The position numbers were made by a program, and so were the translations under genes. A DNA stretch of 64,000 bases from Diphasiastrum complanatum (lineage: Eukaryota > Streptophyta > Lycopodiopsida > Lycopodiales > Lycopodiaceae): positions 75,998,896 through 76,062,895 of the forward strand of contig CM055095.1 of NCBI GenBank assembly GCA_029204225.1, in the 5' to 3' direction. Under the pieces are notes generated by a model. It had not been told where the DNA came from, made no database searches, and saw only the letters and a program-made list of their open reading frames with translations. How positions within the stretch are numbered: position 1 is the stretch's first letter; each line of letters opens with the position of its first letter. Below are positions 11,784 to 22,092 of the stretch, piece after piece.

Positions 11784-12545
11784 ATCGAACAAGCGAATCA
11801 TACTCAAGAATCAACAGATATTCTGTGGCACAAGAGGCTATGTCACATGAACATGGAAGCCTTGTACCAAGCCAACAAAAGTCAGAGAATCGAAGGCGTC
11901 GAAATCAAAAGTCGAGATATTCGAACTACCTGCGAATCTTGTCTTAAAGGCAAAATGACTAGAACACCTTTTAGTAAGGATGTTTATAAAGCAAGCAAGG
12001 TACTGGAAATTGTGCATTCAGATATTTGTGGACCATTTGGAGTATTGTCTTTAGGTGATGCAAAATACTTCATTATGTGTATTGATGACTTCAGCAAACT
12101 CGTTGTGGTATACTTTATTCGTACAAAATCTTTTTGAGAAATTTGTTGAGTATATGAATTGGGCTGAGAAGCAGATAGGCAATAAGTTTAAGCAAATTTG
12201 CATAGATTGTGGAGATGTGTACATTTCCAACGAATTCAAAGCTTACTGTACTGATCGAGGTATTATGCATACGAAGACTGCATATCATATACACCTCAGC
12301 ACAATAGAATAGCTATACGAAGGAATCGTACACTTATGGAAGCTGCTAGGTGTATGATGGCTCATGCGAAAGCACCAAAACAATTGTGAGCGGAACCAGT
12401 GGCTACATCAAATTATCTTTAGAATCGATTTTTGAAATCTCAAATACCAGATAAAACTCCTCATGAGATATGGTGGAAGTCAAAGCCAAATCTTGCACAT
12501 GTTCGGACATTCGGATGCGCAGTTTATATGCACATACTAGACAAA
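11784..12545 (+). pseudogene. Copia integrase, element B, unit 1
   Basis: The zinc-binding part reads LWHKRLCHMN ... CESCLKGK (HHCC). The catalytic core has HSDICGPFG (first Asp) and IDCGDVYIS (second Asp). The region of the catalytic Glu reads NRIAIRRNR instead of the family NG-AE-R, so the Glu is lost, as in unit 2. Frameshifts near 12130 and 12290, and stops near 12388 and 12421, split it further. Confidence 0.8.
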
Positions 12546-13794
12546 TTGAGAAAAAAAACTCGATGAAAAGACAGAACAAGGTTTTGTAGTAGGATTCGAC
12601 TTACATTCATCATATTATCAAGTCTACATACCCGAAACTGGCAGAATAAAAGTTGTTCAAGATGTCAAATTCGATGAGTCAAAATAAATAGCACACAGTG
12701 ATTTAGTCGACTATGATATTCTCAAGAATTATTATGAGCTACCAATGATAGAAGTAAAACAAGAAGAAGATGAACGAAAATTACCAGATTCGGAGAGATT
12801 TAAAGATCGAGTATCTGACAGACTTGAGTCACCAGTTCGAATTCCAGCAAAAAGGTTGAACCCAAAACTGCAAAATCGAACTCGAAACCACTTGTGAGAA
12901 GATCTGATAGACAACAAAAACCACCAGTAAAATTTGGTCAGGATGTTTTAACAAATGTAGCCATCGAATTTTGAGGTTTCTAAGACGAACCTCAAACATT
13001 CGAGAAAGCTATTGATGGACCAGATAAAGATCACTAGATTCAAGCAATGGAGGACGAAATCTCATCCATGTATAAGAACAATGTATGGACACTTGCACCT
13101 ATACCTGATGGAAGAAAACCAGTTAAATCCAAGTGGATCTACAAGGTCAAAACAGGTCCTGATGGAGAGAACATCAGATACAAAGCAAGGTTCATTGCAA
13201 AAGGTTTTTCACAGAAGTATGGGATCGACTACACTGATACTTTCTCACCAGTAGTCAAACACACATCAATTTGCTTGTTATTCACTTATGCAGTGGCTCA
13301 TGATCTAAAAATCCATATTGTGGATGAGAAAATTGCTTTCTTGCACGCAGAATTAGAAGACAACTTATTCATAGACCAACCACTTGGTTTTGTAAGCCAA
13401 GATTATCCAGCATTCGGATGTCACATGAATAAAAGAATAAAAGCATTTATGGTCTGAAACAAGCAGCCAGACAATGGCATAGAAAGAAGGATGAAACACT
13501 ACGTTCTTTAGGCTTCAAATCTCTATTCATTGAATCGAATGTCTATATAAAGCATGTCCAAAATGAAATAATCATTTGAGTTGTTTATGTTGACGACACG
13601 CTAATCTTCTCAATAAAAGATAAACTAATTTTAGATGTCAAAAGAGACATTTCTGAAATATTTGAGATCGCTGACCTAGGAGAAGCAAAAACCTATCTAG
13701 GCTTGTCAATCGAGAGAGACTTTGAAGGTGGTAAGTTGTTACTTCACCAACAAAAGTACACTCAAAAAACCATTCAAGACTTCAACATGCTCAA
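12546..13794 (+). pseudogene. Copia reverse transcriptase, element B, unit 1
   Basis: After a stop-riddled linker, the RT region reads KAIDGPDKDH, MEDEISSMYKNNVWTL, GRKPVKSKWIYKVKT and YKARFIAKGFSQ. The polymerase motif YVDD is intact at 13586-13597, followed by IADLGEAKTYLGLSIERD. At least four stops or frameshifts (about 12975, 13036, 13455, 13580) disable it. Confidence 0.85.
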
Positions 13795-14215
13795 ATGCAA
13801 AGGTGTGCATATCCCATGATACCTGAAACAATACTGAGCAAGGCAAATTGTCTGCAGACTCTTGAGGAAGAGAAGCGAATGGCCAATACACCCTATCGCA
13901 GGATAATTGGATCATTGTTATATCTTGCAGACAACACCAGACCTGATATAGCATTTGCAGTATATAGACAAAGCCAATTTAATCAGAATCCAAAATCGTT
14001 ACATTGGAAGTTGGCAAAGAGAGTAGTACAATATCTCCAGGAAACAAAAGACTATGGAATGTGTTATTCGAAGGAAGCTGGATTTCGGATCGAATCTTAC
14101 AGTGACGCAAGCTGGGCATCCATGAAGCATCAATGATAGCAAAAGTATTTCAGGAGGTTGTACTCTAGTATCTGGTGCAGCCATATTCCAGATAAACAAG
14201 AAGCAAATGTAGAAC
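13795..14215 (+). pseudogene. Copia RT end and truncated RNase H, element B, unit 1
   Basis: It reads YRRIIGSLLYLADNTRPDIAF, the conserved copia RT/RNase H linker, then SYSDASWASMKH (RNase H first Asp). A frameshift follows at about 14130. RNase H stops soon after CTLVSGAAIF, and the end EANVEQLIK runs into LTR_B. The second half of RNase H is missing here, but a detached copy is at 47974-48223. Confidence 0.8.
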
Positions 14216-14291
14216 AACTGATCAAATAGATCTTGATTCTACCAACCAAACGTGCAGTTTACTTGAAAAAGGATGAGAAAGAAACAAACGT

Positions 14292-15127
14292 GAACTCAAA
14301 ACATTTCTATTCGTGACCAACTCAAAAAGATTCGCGAAGGATTCGCAAAATTTGTCTTGCAGTCAACTCCAAAGATTCGAGAAACAGTGTCTTGTGGAAG
14401 CTCATGGCTTTCTTGTTGAAGCTCAAAAGATTCGCGAACAGAATCTTGTCGCAAAAAAATTTTCTGTTTCTTGTTCAAAGCCTCAGATGTTGCAAAATTG
14501 TCGTGAAATCTTCTGGACTGTTCTTCGAACTCACCTGTCGCAAAACTATCTTGAACAGTTCGCGAAATATTATAGTTTCCTTCTTCAAGCTCAAGAATTG
14601 TCATCTATCGTGAACAATTCACGAATGACGAAAATGTTGCGAAGAGTCAAGTGTCGCGAACAATTCGCAAACACAAAACTAAAATGAAGAGACAGATTGT
14701 TGCAAAATATTCGCGAACAGAATTTATGCGAGCCTGGAAACAGAGTGTCTGTTTGAATATCAACCGTCGTAATGGTCAAATTTCTATTGTTACAGTATCA
14801 AAAGGCCAAAAGACCTCTCTTGTAGCAATATAAATACATATGAAATTAACTCAATCAGAGACACAATAGCAAGAGATGTATATTGATGAATCAAATTCAG
14901 AGTTATGAAAAAATTCGTTTTTGATTAATAATTTCTTATTGTCTAAATGGTCTTGAGTTGTCTCATACTTCCGCATATAATTTTTGCACGCATATTCATT
15001 CAGAATAAATATTGTTCTATTAGTACATAGATCAGATAAAATCGCGATTGAAGACACTGATATTGGTTTGATTTATTCGAACTCGCATCATGTTCTATGT
15101 GAAAGAATAACTGCTATTTTTCTTACA
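14292..15127 (+). repeat. LTR_B, second copy
   Basis: It matches 9956-10740 and 46380-47176 and ends TTTTCTTACA one base before another primer site. It carries two of the 17-base hairpins (14608, 14654) plus further TTCGCGAA words. It follows unit 1 pol directly, so it could be the 3' LTR of unit 1, but a primer site and a new gag follow it. Confidence 0.75.
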
Positions 15128-15128
15128 G

Positions 15129-15140
15129 TGGTATCAGAGC
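15129..15140 (+). other. Primer-binding site (initiator Met tRNA)
   Basis: TGGTATCAGAGC after the second LTR_B copy. Confidence 0.9.
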
Positions 15141-15242
15141 ATACGGAATTAAAGTTGATACAGTGGTATCTTCATATCCCTCTTAACATTTTTCATACAT
15201 CCATCAGTAAGCCGCTATTTGGACCTTATTCAGAATTAAAAG

Positions 15243-15872
15243 ATGTCATAGATCACCAACATTCAAGCTAAGATCACTACTATCTTGGACCCAGAAGGTT
15301 CAAACTACTTGATTTGGAAATTAAAGACTTCACTCTTGTTGAAAGGCAAAGGTCTATGGCAATGGATAGAACCAATTGAGAAGAAGCCAGAAGCTACTCT
15401 TGGCAAAGAACTTCAAGAATGGAGTTTAAAAAATGACAAAGCTATAGCAATTATTGCATCTTCAATGCATGACAATATAATGCTAGATCTTACATCAATT
15501 TCAAACGCAAAGGATTTATGGGAAGGATTTATTTCAAACGCAAAGGATTTCAAATGAAAAATGAGACTCGATCTCGTAATCAGATCATGTTTTTGGAAGA
15601 CCAATTAACTTACCTACAGTGGGATGGCAAAGACCTGAACACATTCGTGCGAAAGATAAAAGATCTATTTATTTCCTTGCAGAATTTCAGTGCAAAGAAT
15701 ATAATTTCTAAGGAGAAACAGCTTAGTTATTTTCTTCATGCCCTACACAGGTCATTCCACACAACTCGAACCTTGTTGGTGAAAGATGCGACAATGACAC
15801 TTCAAAAGGAAATAGATGGAGTGAAGGAGGAAGTAGAAGCTCGTGAACGCTATGACGACAATGGTGATTCAT
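15243..15872 (+). pseudogene. Copia gag_B, truncated
   Basis: The start codon is at 15243. Codon 3 is TAG where the copy at 47292 has TCG. It then reads ITTILDPEGSNYLIWKLKTSL, GLWQWIEPIEKKPE and LTSISNAKDLWEGF. The 20 bases ATTTCAAACGCAAAGGATTT occur twice 38 bp apart (near 15498 and 15534), a small local duplication that shifts the frame. The gag stops matching at about 15872, before the zinc knuckles, so the rest of this element is lost. Confidence 0.8.
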
Positions 15873-16394
15873 AAAATGCTCTATTTCTTTCCTTATCAAG
15901 GGTGTTGATTAGGAAGTGACTAATATCCTTAATAGATGATTGAATAGAGGATGATGCCATAGGAGGGTCAGCAACAGAAACTTCCTCATTATCTGGGATC
16001 TGAACTAACAAGAAAAGTACGAAACCACTCTGATATTCAACCACTCGACATTTCTTGTTGCAATAAAGACACATTGAACTGCTTTTGAAAAGATCAAACA
16101 ATTTGGTGAACATTCTATCTAGTCTATGTTTGAAAGATGGGAAGAAATGAACAAGATCAGTATAATTCATGTACAAGAGTGAGCCTATGGAGATAACAGA
16201 CTTACTAAGTATATCCCTGAATCTAACATAATGTTCATAAAATACGTCAGAATTTGGTTGTGCAGTTCTTAAAACATGTAAATATGGCCTGAATAGGCTG
16301 TGGAAGTAGTCTAGATTTTCAGTAATCCCAAATTTTTAAAAAAATAAACTCAGGCCTGAATCTCATGTAGATCCTGAGGAAGAGGCAATGGAAC
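15873..16394. other. Unrecognised segment between gag_B and the H3-like locus
   Basis: The minus strand is open from 16176 to 15850 (108 codons) with a CLYCNKKC word. I cannot relate it to a family, and it may be chance. Confidence 0.3.
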
Positions 16395-17200
16395 TACGAC
16401 AGATATCGCACTTGTACACGAGGGAGAACAAACAAAACAAAACTAACTCTAACGATCGCACACAAGAGGGATATATATGGCAGGTAGCAACTGAATATCG
16501 CACTTGTGCGCAAGTAGGTATCATTGCAAAAAATGGAAAACAAGGCATGCGCACAAGAGCGATATGTTGTGAATTTCGAGAAAGAAAAAAATAAAAAATT
16601 AATCAGGTTTTGTGCCTTTTATACATTTTCACACCTGTGGTCAACGGTCAATGGACACGTGTTTACTTCCAATTGGACTGCAAGCACTGGCATGTGTGAG
16701 GTGACACTTGGACACGTGTGAAATGACACCAATACACGTGTCTCGTGTTCATTCGTCGGTTCAACAACACATGTCGCTCTCGCATTTGGCCGTACAAATC
16801 CCACACATGTAAAATGACAACCTGACATGTGTCGCTCTCGCATTTGGCCATACAAATCCCACACATGCGACAGGACATTCTTGCGCACGTGTGAACCGTG
16901 ATATAAAATCACAAACTTCGATGAATTTTTTTCTCTTTTTTTTGGGGTCTGCATATCGTACTTGTGCGCCTCCTTCACAATCGATATTCTGCCTACTGCC
17001 TTCCATGCGCACAAGTCCGATATTTTTGCCTACATGTCTCCTTATATCGGACTTTTCATCTCTCTTCTATACTAATCGATCTCTCTGATATTTGGCTCGC
17101 ACAGGTCCGATATACCGTACATTCTTTCCGTACATATCGGTCCTCTACGAGGGCTTCATAATCCTTCCTTGCTTATCCTAGTCGTCATGCACACGTGTGA
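16395..17200. repeat. Cluster of short two-orientation motifs and CACGTG boxes
   Basis: At least eight copies of a word like ATATCGCACTTGTGCGC or its reverse complement occur, for example near 16404, 16492, 16546, 16951, 17007 and 17098. Five exact CACGTG boxes lie at 16656, 16713, 16735, 16886 and 17192. A 58-bp tandem duplication sits at 16768-16873. The cluster ends just upstream of the H3-like ATG at 17220, so it may be its promoter or an LTR. No coding frame is convincing here. Confidence 0.6.
16768..16873. repeat. 58-bp tandem duplication
   Basis: GTCGCTCTCGCATTTGGCC followed by (G/A)TACAAATCCCACACATG occurs at 16773 and again at 16831, 58 bp apart, with few changes. Confidence 0.85.
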
Positions 17201-17219
17201 TATCCCCTAGTACACTTCC

Positions 17220-17618
17220 ATGGATAGGAGAAAGCAGACAAGGAGGGATTTCTTCTCTGCTGGCTCGTTTTTAGCTCCTGTAGTTGCCATTACACCTCCC
17301 GCTAGATCTAGAAGGCGCAACCGCAGCAGGTGGCTCTCTAAAATACGTAAGTATCAGAGATCAGCCACTCTATTGATTCCCAGAGCTCCATTCTACCGTG
17401 CCGTCCGAAATATAACTAGAAATGATCTTGGACAGCTTGTTAGATTCACACCCACATCTCTCTAGTGCCTTCAAGAAGCTGTTGAAGACTATATGAGTCT
17501 TTCTTTTGAAGATTTATTTGTGCTTGCTATTTATTCCAAGAGAGTCACCATAATGCCTAAGGACTTTCAGCTACTAAAGATAATGAGGGAGAGGTTTTGC
17601 AAGTTACATGTATCTTAG
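17220..17618 (+). pseudogene. Divergent histone H3 / CENH3-like reading frame with one internal TAG
   Basis: The frame opens at 17220 with a short Arg-rich tail (RSRRRNRSR near residues 29-37) and then follows the H3 fold. SKIRKYQRSATLLIPRAPF (40-58) matches the alpha-N and alpha-1 region, AVRNITRND the end of helix 1, [10 protein letters not shown] helix 2 and [13 protein letters not shown] (106-118) loop 2 and helix 3. The LLIP and VRNIT words, KDFQL in place of KDIQL, and a slightly longer loop 1 (RNDLGQLVRF) resemble centromeric H3 more than canonical H3. A TAG at codon 82 (17463-17465) falls in helix 2, so as read it is a pseudogene. The frame has no intron. The next TAG is at 17616-17618. 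I am confident of the H3 family, less so of CENH3 over another divergent H3. Confidence 0.8.
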
Positions 17619-18024
17619 CCTGCTGCTCCCATACTTGTTCCTCTAGATAGGACTGATCTTCCGAAAAATGTAAGGAGGGTAGATACCACCAAATCTGTGA
17701 AGCCTAACCCGGAACCAATTGTAGATGATGCTACTCTAGATAATGTTGTAAATATAGCTACATTGATTTTGGATACCCTTGTACAAAGCCGATGTTGTAG
17801 ATAGAATTGGTACTCCTTTTTGTTTTAGACTAGAGGAACTTGACTTAAGTATAAATTATAGAGTTGTTGATTGTTTGGATCTCAAAAATAGACGGGCTTT
17901 TATCAGTGATCTTGTGATAGAGTCTGGGCTTACACTCTTGCAATATGACATCGCAAGAGATTCTTCCAATGAGTTGTTGGTGCTGAGTAACTTTTTGCTT
18001 CAGGCCTTTAAGGAGAATAACGAC
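17619..18024 (+). pseudogene. Unknown conserved domain downstream of the H3-like frame
   Basis: The H3 frame stays open past the TAG at 17616 (PAAPILVPLDRTDLPKNVRR...) to about 17805. From 17779 the next frame reads ADVVDRIGTPFCF, VVDCLDLKNRRAF and GLTLLQYDIARDSSNELLV. The latter part has a close copy at 44960-45316, which runs to its own stop. I recognise no family. The match ends near 18022, where gypsy sequence takes over. Confidence 0.5.
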
Positions 18025-18025
18025 A

Positions 18026-18667
18026 TGGTTGACTCCATAGATGTTTTCTTGTCGTCAACCTGGTTCTTGTTACCAAATTCGTGTTCAGATTTGTCACTCG
18101 AATCGTCAGACTCTTTCGAGTTTGTGTCTACAATGTTAATTTCTTCATACAAAACATCAGCTTCATCATTGCAGGCATCGAAGAATTTTTCATCATCAGC
18201 ATTCTCATAACGTTCAAAGTACTGCACTTCAATATCAGATTTATAGAAAAAAATATTCAAGGCATACAAAGATTCTTTAGATGTAAAACTGGTGTCGGAC
18301 AAAGGAGTTTCACCTTCATATTTGTCACGACTCCAGATTATGATTTGTTCTGCTGGCTTACCTTGATTATTGGTCTCACCAGTTTGAAATCTTAGCTCTC
18401 TGGATAAAGCCAAGGTCGTCCAATCAGCACAGAATAGGATGATAAACCGAGTGGTTTGATAACAATAAAATTCGTGGTGAATGGCTTGGCTTGAATGTAG
18501 ACGGTGACATCCTTCAGCTCACCAACAGGTTTTCATCATGTTGAATCAGCTAACTTGATGTTTCGTTGTGTTGGTTGAATGTCAGTCAGCCCCAGAGCAT
18601 GAGCTGTGTCTTCTGTTATTATATTTACACTAGAACCAGAGTCAATTGGCACATTTTTGATTAGGCA
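18026..18667 (-). pseudogene. Ty3/gypsy retropepsin and linker, element gypsy-2
   Basis: Read on the minus strand, the protease motif is VPIDSGSSVNII near 18640, followed by HALGLTDIQP, two stops (KLADST then TAA-type stops), and a flap-side LSSYSVLIGRPWL near 18420. The end of the frame (18413-18000) is an acidic linker (FFDACNDEADVLYEE). RT should come next but the element stops at the junction near 18025, so the polymerase is absent. Confidence 0.75.
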
Positions 18668-19565
18668 TCATGCAATAGCAACATCAATTTCAGGTGCACC
18701 GAGATCACCTAAATCAATGGACAAAACACCAACATCTGGTAGAAAATTTTTCTTCTTCTTCTTCGTAGGCACATAAAGGCCTTTCAACTGCTTTCTGTAA
18801 TAAGTGTTATCTACCAACAGCTGTTCAAAAGTAATGTTTGGTCGAAGAGATCCGATATCAGTTACGATGTCATATTCTTTTGTCTTTGATTTTGAGGTTG
18901 GTTTATCAATAACAGCACTAGACAATTTCGTCTTCGCAATTTCTTCGTCTTCTTCCTTGAAAGCGACCACCTTCTCTGCAGGAACAGTCTTTAGTTCAGC
19001 GTCGATGATCTCCTTTGCTTCTGCTGAGATATCTTTTGCAAATAACTTCGCAGCATCACGGTCATAGTCAGGGTCATCCTTGAGATATTCTTTAGTTGTG
19101 GATTTGTTCGTCATCTTGCTAGAAGATTTTGTCTTCGCGGATTTTCTGTGCTTTGTCGAAGATTTCTGATCAGGTTTCGAGGAGCTTTTGCTTCTCGTGG
19201 TGACTTCAAAAATATTTTTCACGTCAGTCGGCCAGGATTGATCTTTAGTCATTGCCAATTTTTCTTCAATAACGTCAATTCTCTATACAATAGCATCTGT
19301 CACAGCTTTCGCTTTTGTGTCTGCGGCAGCTGGTGTTGCTACATACTGATATTTGGGCCGCGGATTCTGCGGATGAGGGCAGTCAGGATACTTGTGACCA
19401 GGTTCTCTACATTTTGAACATAATGGTACGAAACCAATTGGCTTCTGTGGTTGAGGACAGTCAGGAGAAAAATGTCCCGGCTCTCCACAGTTGTAGCAGT
19501 TGCCCGAAACTAGTTTATTCAAGGTTTGAGACTTCGCTGGTCCAACAAATTTAGGAGGATTATGT
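18668..19565 (-). pseudogene. Gypsy-2 gag C-terminus with two CCHC knuckles
   Basis: Minus-strand frame 19522-19283 holds two adjacent zinc knuckles, CYNCGEPGHFSPDC and CSKCREPGHKYPDC, which bind nucleic acid in gag. A stop at about 19282 separates them from a Lys/Ser-rich linker (19258-18668) ending LGDLGAPEIDVAIA, just before the protease. Confidence 0.8.
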
Positions 19566-19662
19566 CTTCTTGGTGCGAATTTGGGTCTATCTTGCTGGGC
19601 TGATGCTGTAGTACCCGTACATAGTTAGTAGTCGCATCATTCTAAAAAATAAAAAGTACCTC

Positions 19663-20747
19663 CTAGGCAGGATCTTTAATGTATTTCACATTAACGAAAG
19701 TGCAGTCTTCCTTGGTGTGTCCAGATGTTCCACATTTTATACACCACATTCCTGAGTTAGAAGAAGATACCTTTGGTCTTTTATCTACAACTTTTGAGAT
19801 CTGCAATTTCAAGTCATTAAATTTTTTATTAAGGTCAGCCATATTACTTTTCCAAAGCTTTTCCACTTTGGAAGTTGATGACTTATCCTCGACAACTTTC
19901 GTGTCGTTCTTTCATTTAGTTCGTCGTTTATTCTTTTTCTCTCCTTTGTCAGCATCTGATTCTGATGAATTGCTACTTTCAGATTCCAAGCTTGAAGAAC
20001 TACTACTGGAATCTGAATCTGAATCATCATCGTTGTCATTGGAATTAGTCTTAGACTTTCGAGATTTCTTCGTTGATCGCCGCTTTCGTGCTAATTTCGA
20101 AGTCTCAAAATTTTCTACACTAGCTATAACAATTGCTAAGGATTTCATGTCCCCTTGTCTGCAGTATCGATCAATCTTTGGTGGTAGACCAGCCAAAAAC
20201 CATTCGATTTGCATATCCACGGGATATACACCGGTTAGTTTTCCTATTAGGTTTTTAACCTTACGTGTATATTTGCGAAGAGATTCTTTACTCTTCTTCT
20301 GAACATCGTTCAGTCGTCCAAGAATTCTAGATTTGTAACCTATCTCTCTGAACTGGTTCAGAAATGCATCTTTCAACAGGTACTAGGTTCCTACACGGCT
20401 TGGTTCTACCTAACTATACCAGATACGCACCTGCTTTCTTAGCAGACCAGGAAAAATTTGTAGTTTGTCTACGTCAGTTCCCTAATATTCGCATTGGCTA
20501 TTGACTCAAATTGTGAGACATAGCTATCTGCATCATCGGAGCTAGTCCCTTTAAAATAATCATATTTAATTTTAGAGATAGAAGTGAAGCGTGTAGTAGG
20601 GCCCTCCATACAGAAGCTAATTAGGAGTTCAAGTAACTGAGCAGTGATTTTGTCTAGATTTCTATGACTAATACTTTCACTCTGTCTTCGTAAAAACTCC
20701 TCTCTAAGCTTCCGATATCTTTCTAATCTCGATTCTCTATCTGACAT
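19663..20747 (-). pseudogene. Gypsy-2 gag capsid and first CCHC knuckle
   Basis: The frame starts at 20747 (MSDRESRLERYRKLREEF). It continues with capsid motifs SQFESIANANI, LKDAFLNQFREIGYKSRI and KESLRKYTRKVKNLIGKL, then an Asp/Ser-rich linker (about 20040-19930) and a zinc knuckle WCIKCGTSGHTKEDC near 19720. This order is that of a Retrotrans_gag protein. Breaks occur near 20470, near 20380 and at 19915. Confidence 0.8.
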
Positions 20748-20798
20748 ACATTAGAGATGGAAATGGATCTTCAAATTTCTTATAACTTTTCCTAAACT

Positions 20799-20817
20799 AT
20801 CCCCAGCAACGACGCCA
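20799..20817 (-). other. Primer-binding site of gypsy-2
   Basis: On the minus strand this reads TGGCGTCGTTGCTGGGGAT, close to the TGGCGCCGTTGCCGGGGA site common in plant Tat/Athila-type gypsy elements. It lies between LTR and gag, as expected. Confidence 0.8.
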
Positions 20818-20822
20818 AAAAT

Positions 20823-22092
20823 TGGTATATGTCGTGCTATACCAACAGGTTTAATATAGATTTTGTAGTGAAAAGTATCGTTCCCACAGAGGATAGCATT
20901 AGAAAGTTACATTTTTGGTGTAATTATGGCAGGTGGTTTTGAATGTTAGTTTGGTTGTCAACAGACATTAAAAAGTAACTAGTATTACTTATATTTGAAA
21001 TGGGTAATGTTAATGAATTCAGAACAACAATCTGGCCTCTATCAAATTGAAGGAAGCGTGTTCTACAAATGAAATGTTATCAGAGTAGAACAATAGACTA
21101 CACTCTGGCTGACTAAGGTGTCAACAGAGAATCGAGAATTGTTCGATGTATTTGCGACTGTGCAGACAATTAATTAATCGAGTTCACGAACTACTCATTC
21201 CTAGACAATACTCCTCAACAACTAATGCCCAACTTAATGGTTAAAGAGCACGAATGGTTTTAGAGCACGTTAGAAACTTATGTCAATGCCAATCAGGAAA
21301 ACAGATCAAAGACTCAATTCTTCAGACAGGGACTGTCATCTCATTTGTATACATACAACTTAATTCAATGATCGTGCTAGACTGCACAAAGATAGTCATT
21401 ATTCGAGTGTCGAAAAGAAAGTATTCGTGACAAATGAATAAGATGATCTTAAGACGGTTCTTTAGAGCATGCTTTATGGAAACACAGCAAACGACTGTAA
21501 TGCACTAGAGCGTCTGTCTGATCAGAGAGTAATTCATGAAATGCGCTAGAGATTGTTAGCAGACTCAAGATCACTCACACTCAACAGTGCGGAGAATAGA
21601 GATAAGGGAGAATAACTCACAGAACTCTATTCACTTCTTCAATCCCTTACGTAATCATAAACTCTTTTCTCTCGATGATTGAGACTGAAGTGTGAGATCA
21701 ATATATGTTCTACGGGGCGAACAAACACACCTCTTAAACAATAGGTGTGTTGCTCATGCGAAAGGGTCTAGTTAAGAATTAAACTGAAAATACATTCAAC
21801 TATACCATAAGAGGTATACTTAACTATGAGTTAAAGTTTCTCTAGTTTAACATGTCTTTTCATAACTAGTCGTTTTGTATGGACGACCTAGTTAAGGGTT
21901 ACCCAAGGCAATGTCTTTTCCTATTAAAGGACTAGCCCTTAATTTATAAGGCAAGTACCTAGGAGATATTATCTCGAAAAATGACTTAGGCCTTTTCATG
22001 ATTTATACTTAACCAGCTCATATCTTCATTTTCGAGTATATTATGCCATATTTATGTTGATATTCAATTTTTGACATTTGTGTGGCATCACA
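20823..22092 (-). repeat. Gypsy-2 LTR (outer end tentative)
   Basis: On the plus strand it begins TGGTATATGTCGTGCTATACC, itself a near palindrome, next to the primer site. A plausible outer end is GTGTGGCATCACA at 22092, which on the minus strand reads as TGTGATGCC. No matching 3' LTR is present in the window. Confidence 0.5.

Larger units (their letters stand above)
7072..14215 (+). mobile_element. Composite Ty1/copia unit 1 (element A 5' part joined to element B)
   Basis: The order is LTR_A, initiator-Met primer site, leader, gag_A (twice in tandem), 3'-terminal piece and LTR of element B, a second primer site, and then gag, protease, integrase, RT and RNase H of element B. The same unusual order recurs at 38508-44950 without the tandem gag. 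The reading frames are split by stops and frameshifts in every domain, so it cannot make its own proteins. Domain order protease-integrase-RT-RNase H is diagnostic of Ty1/copia. Confidence 0.85.
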
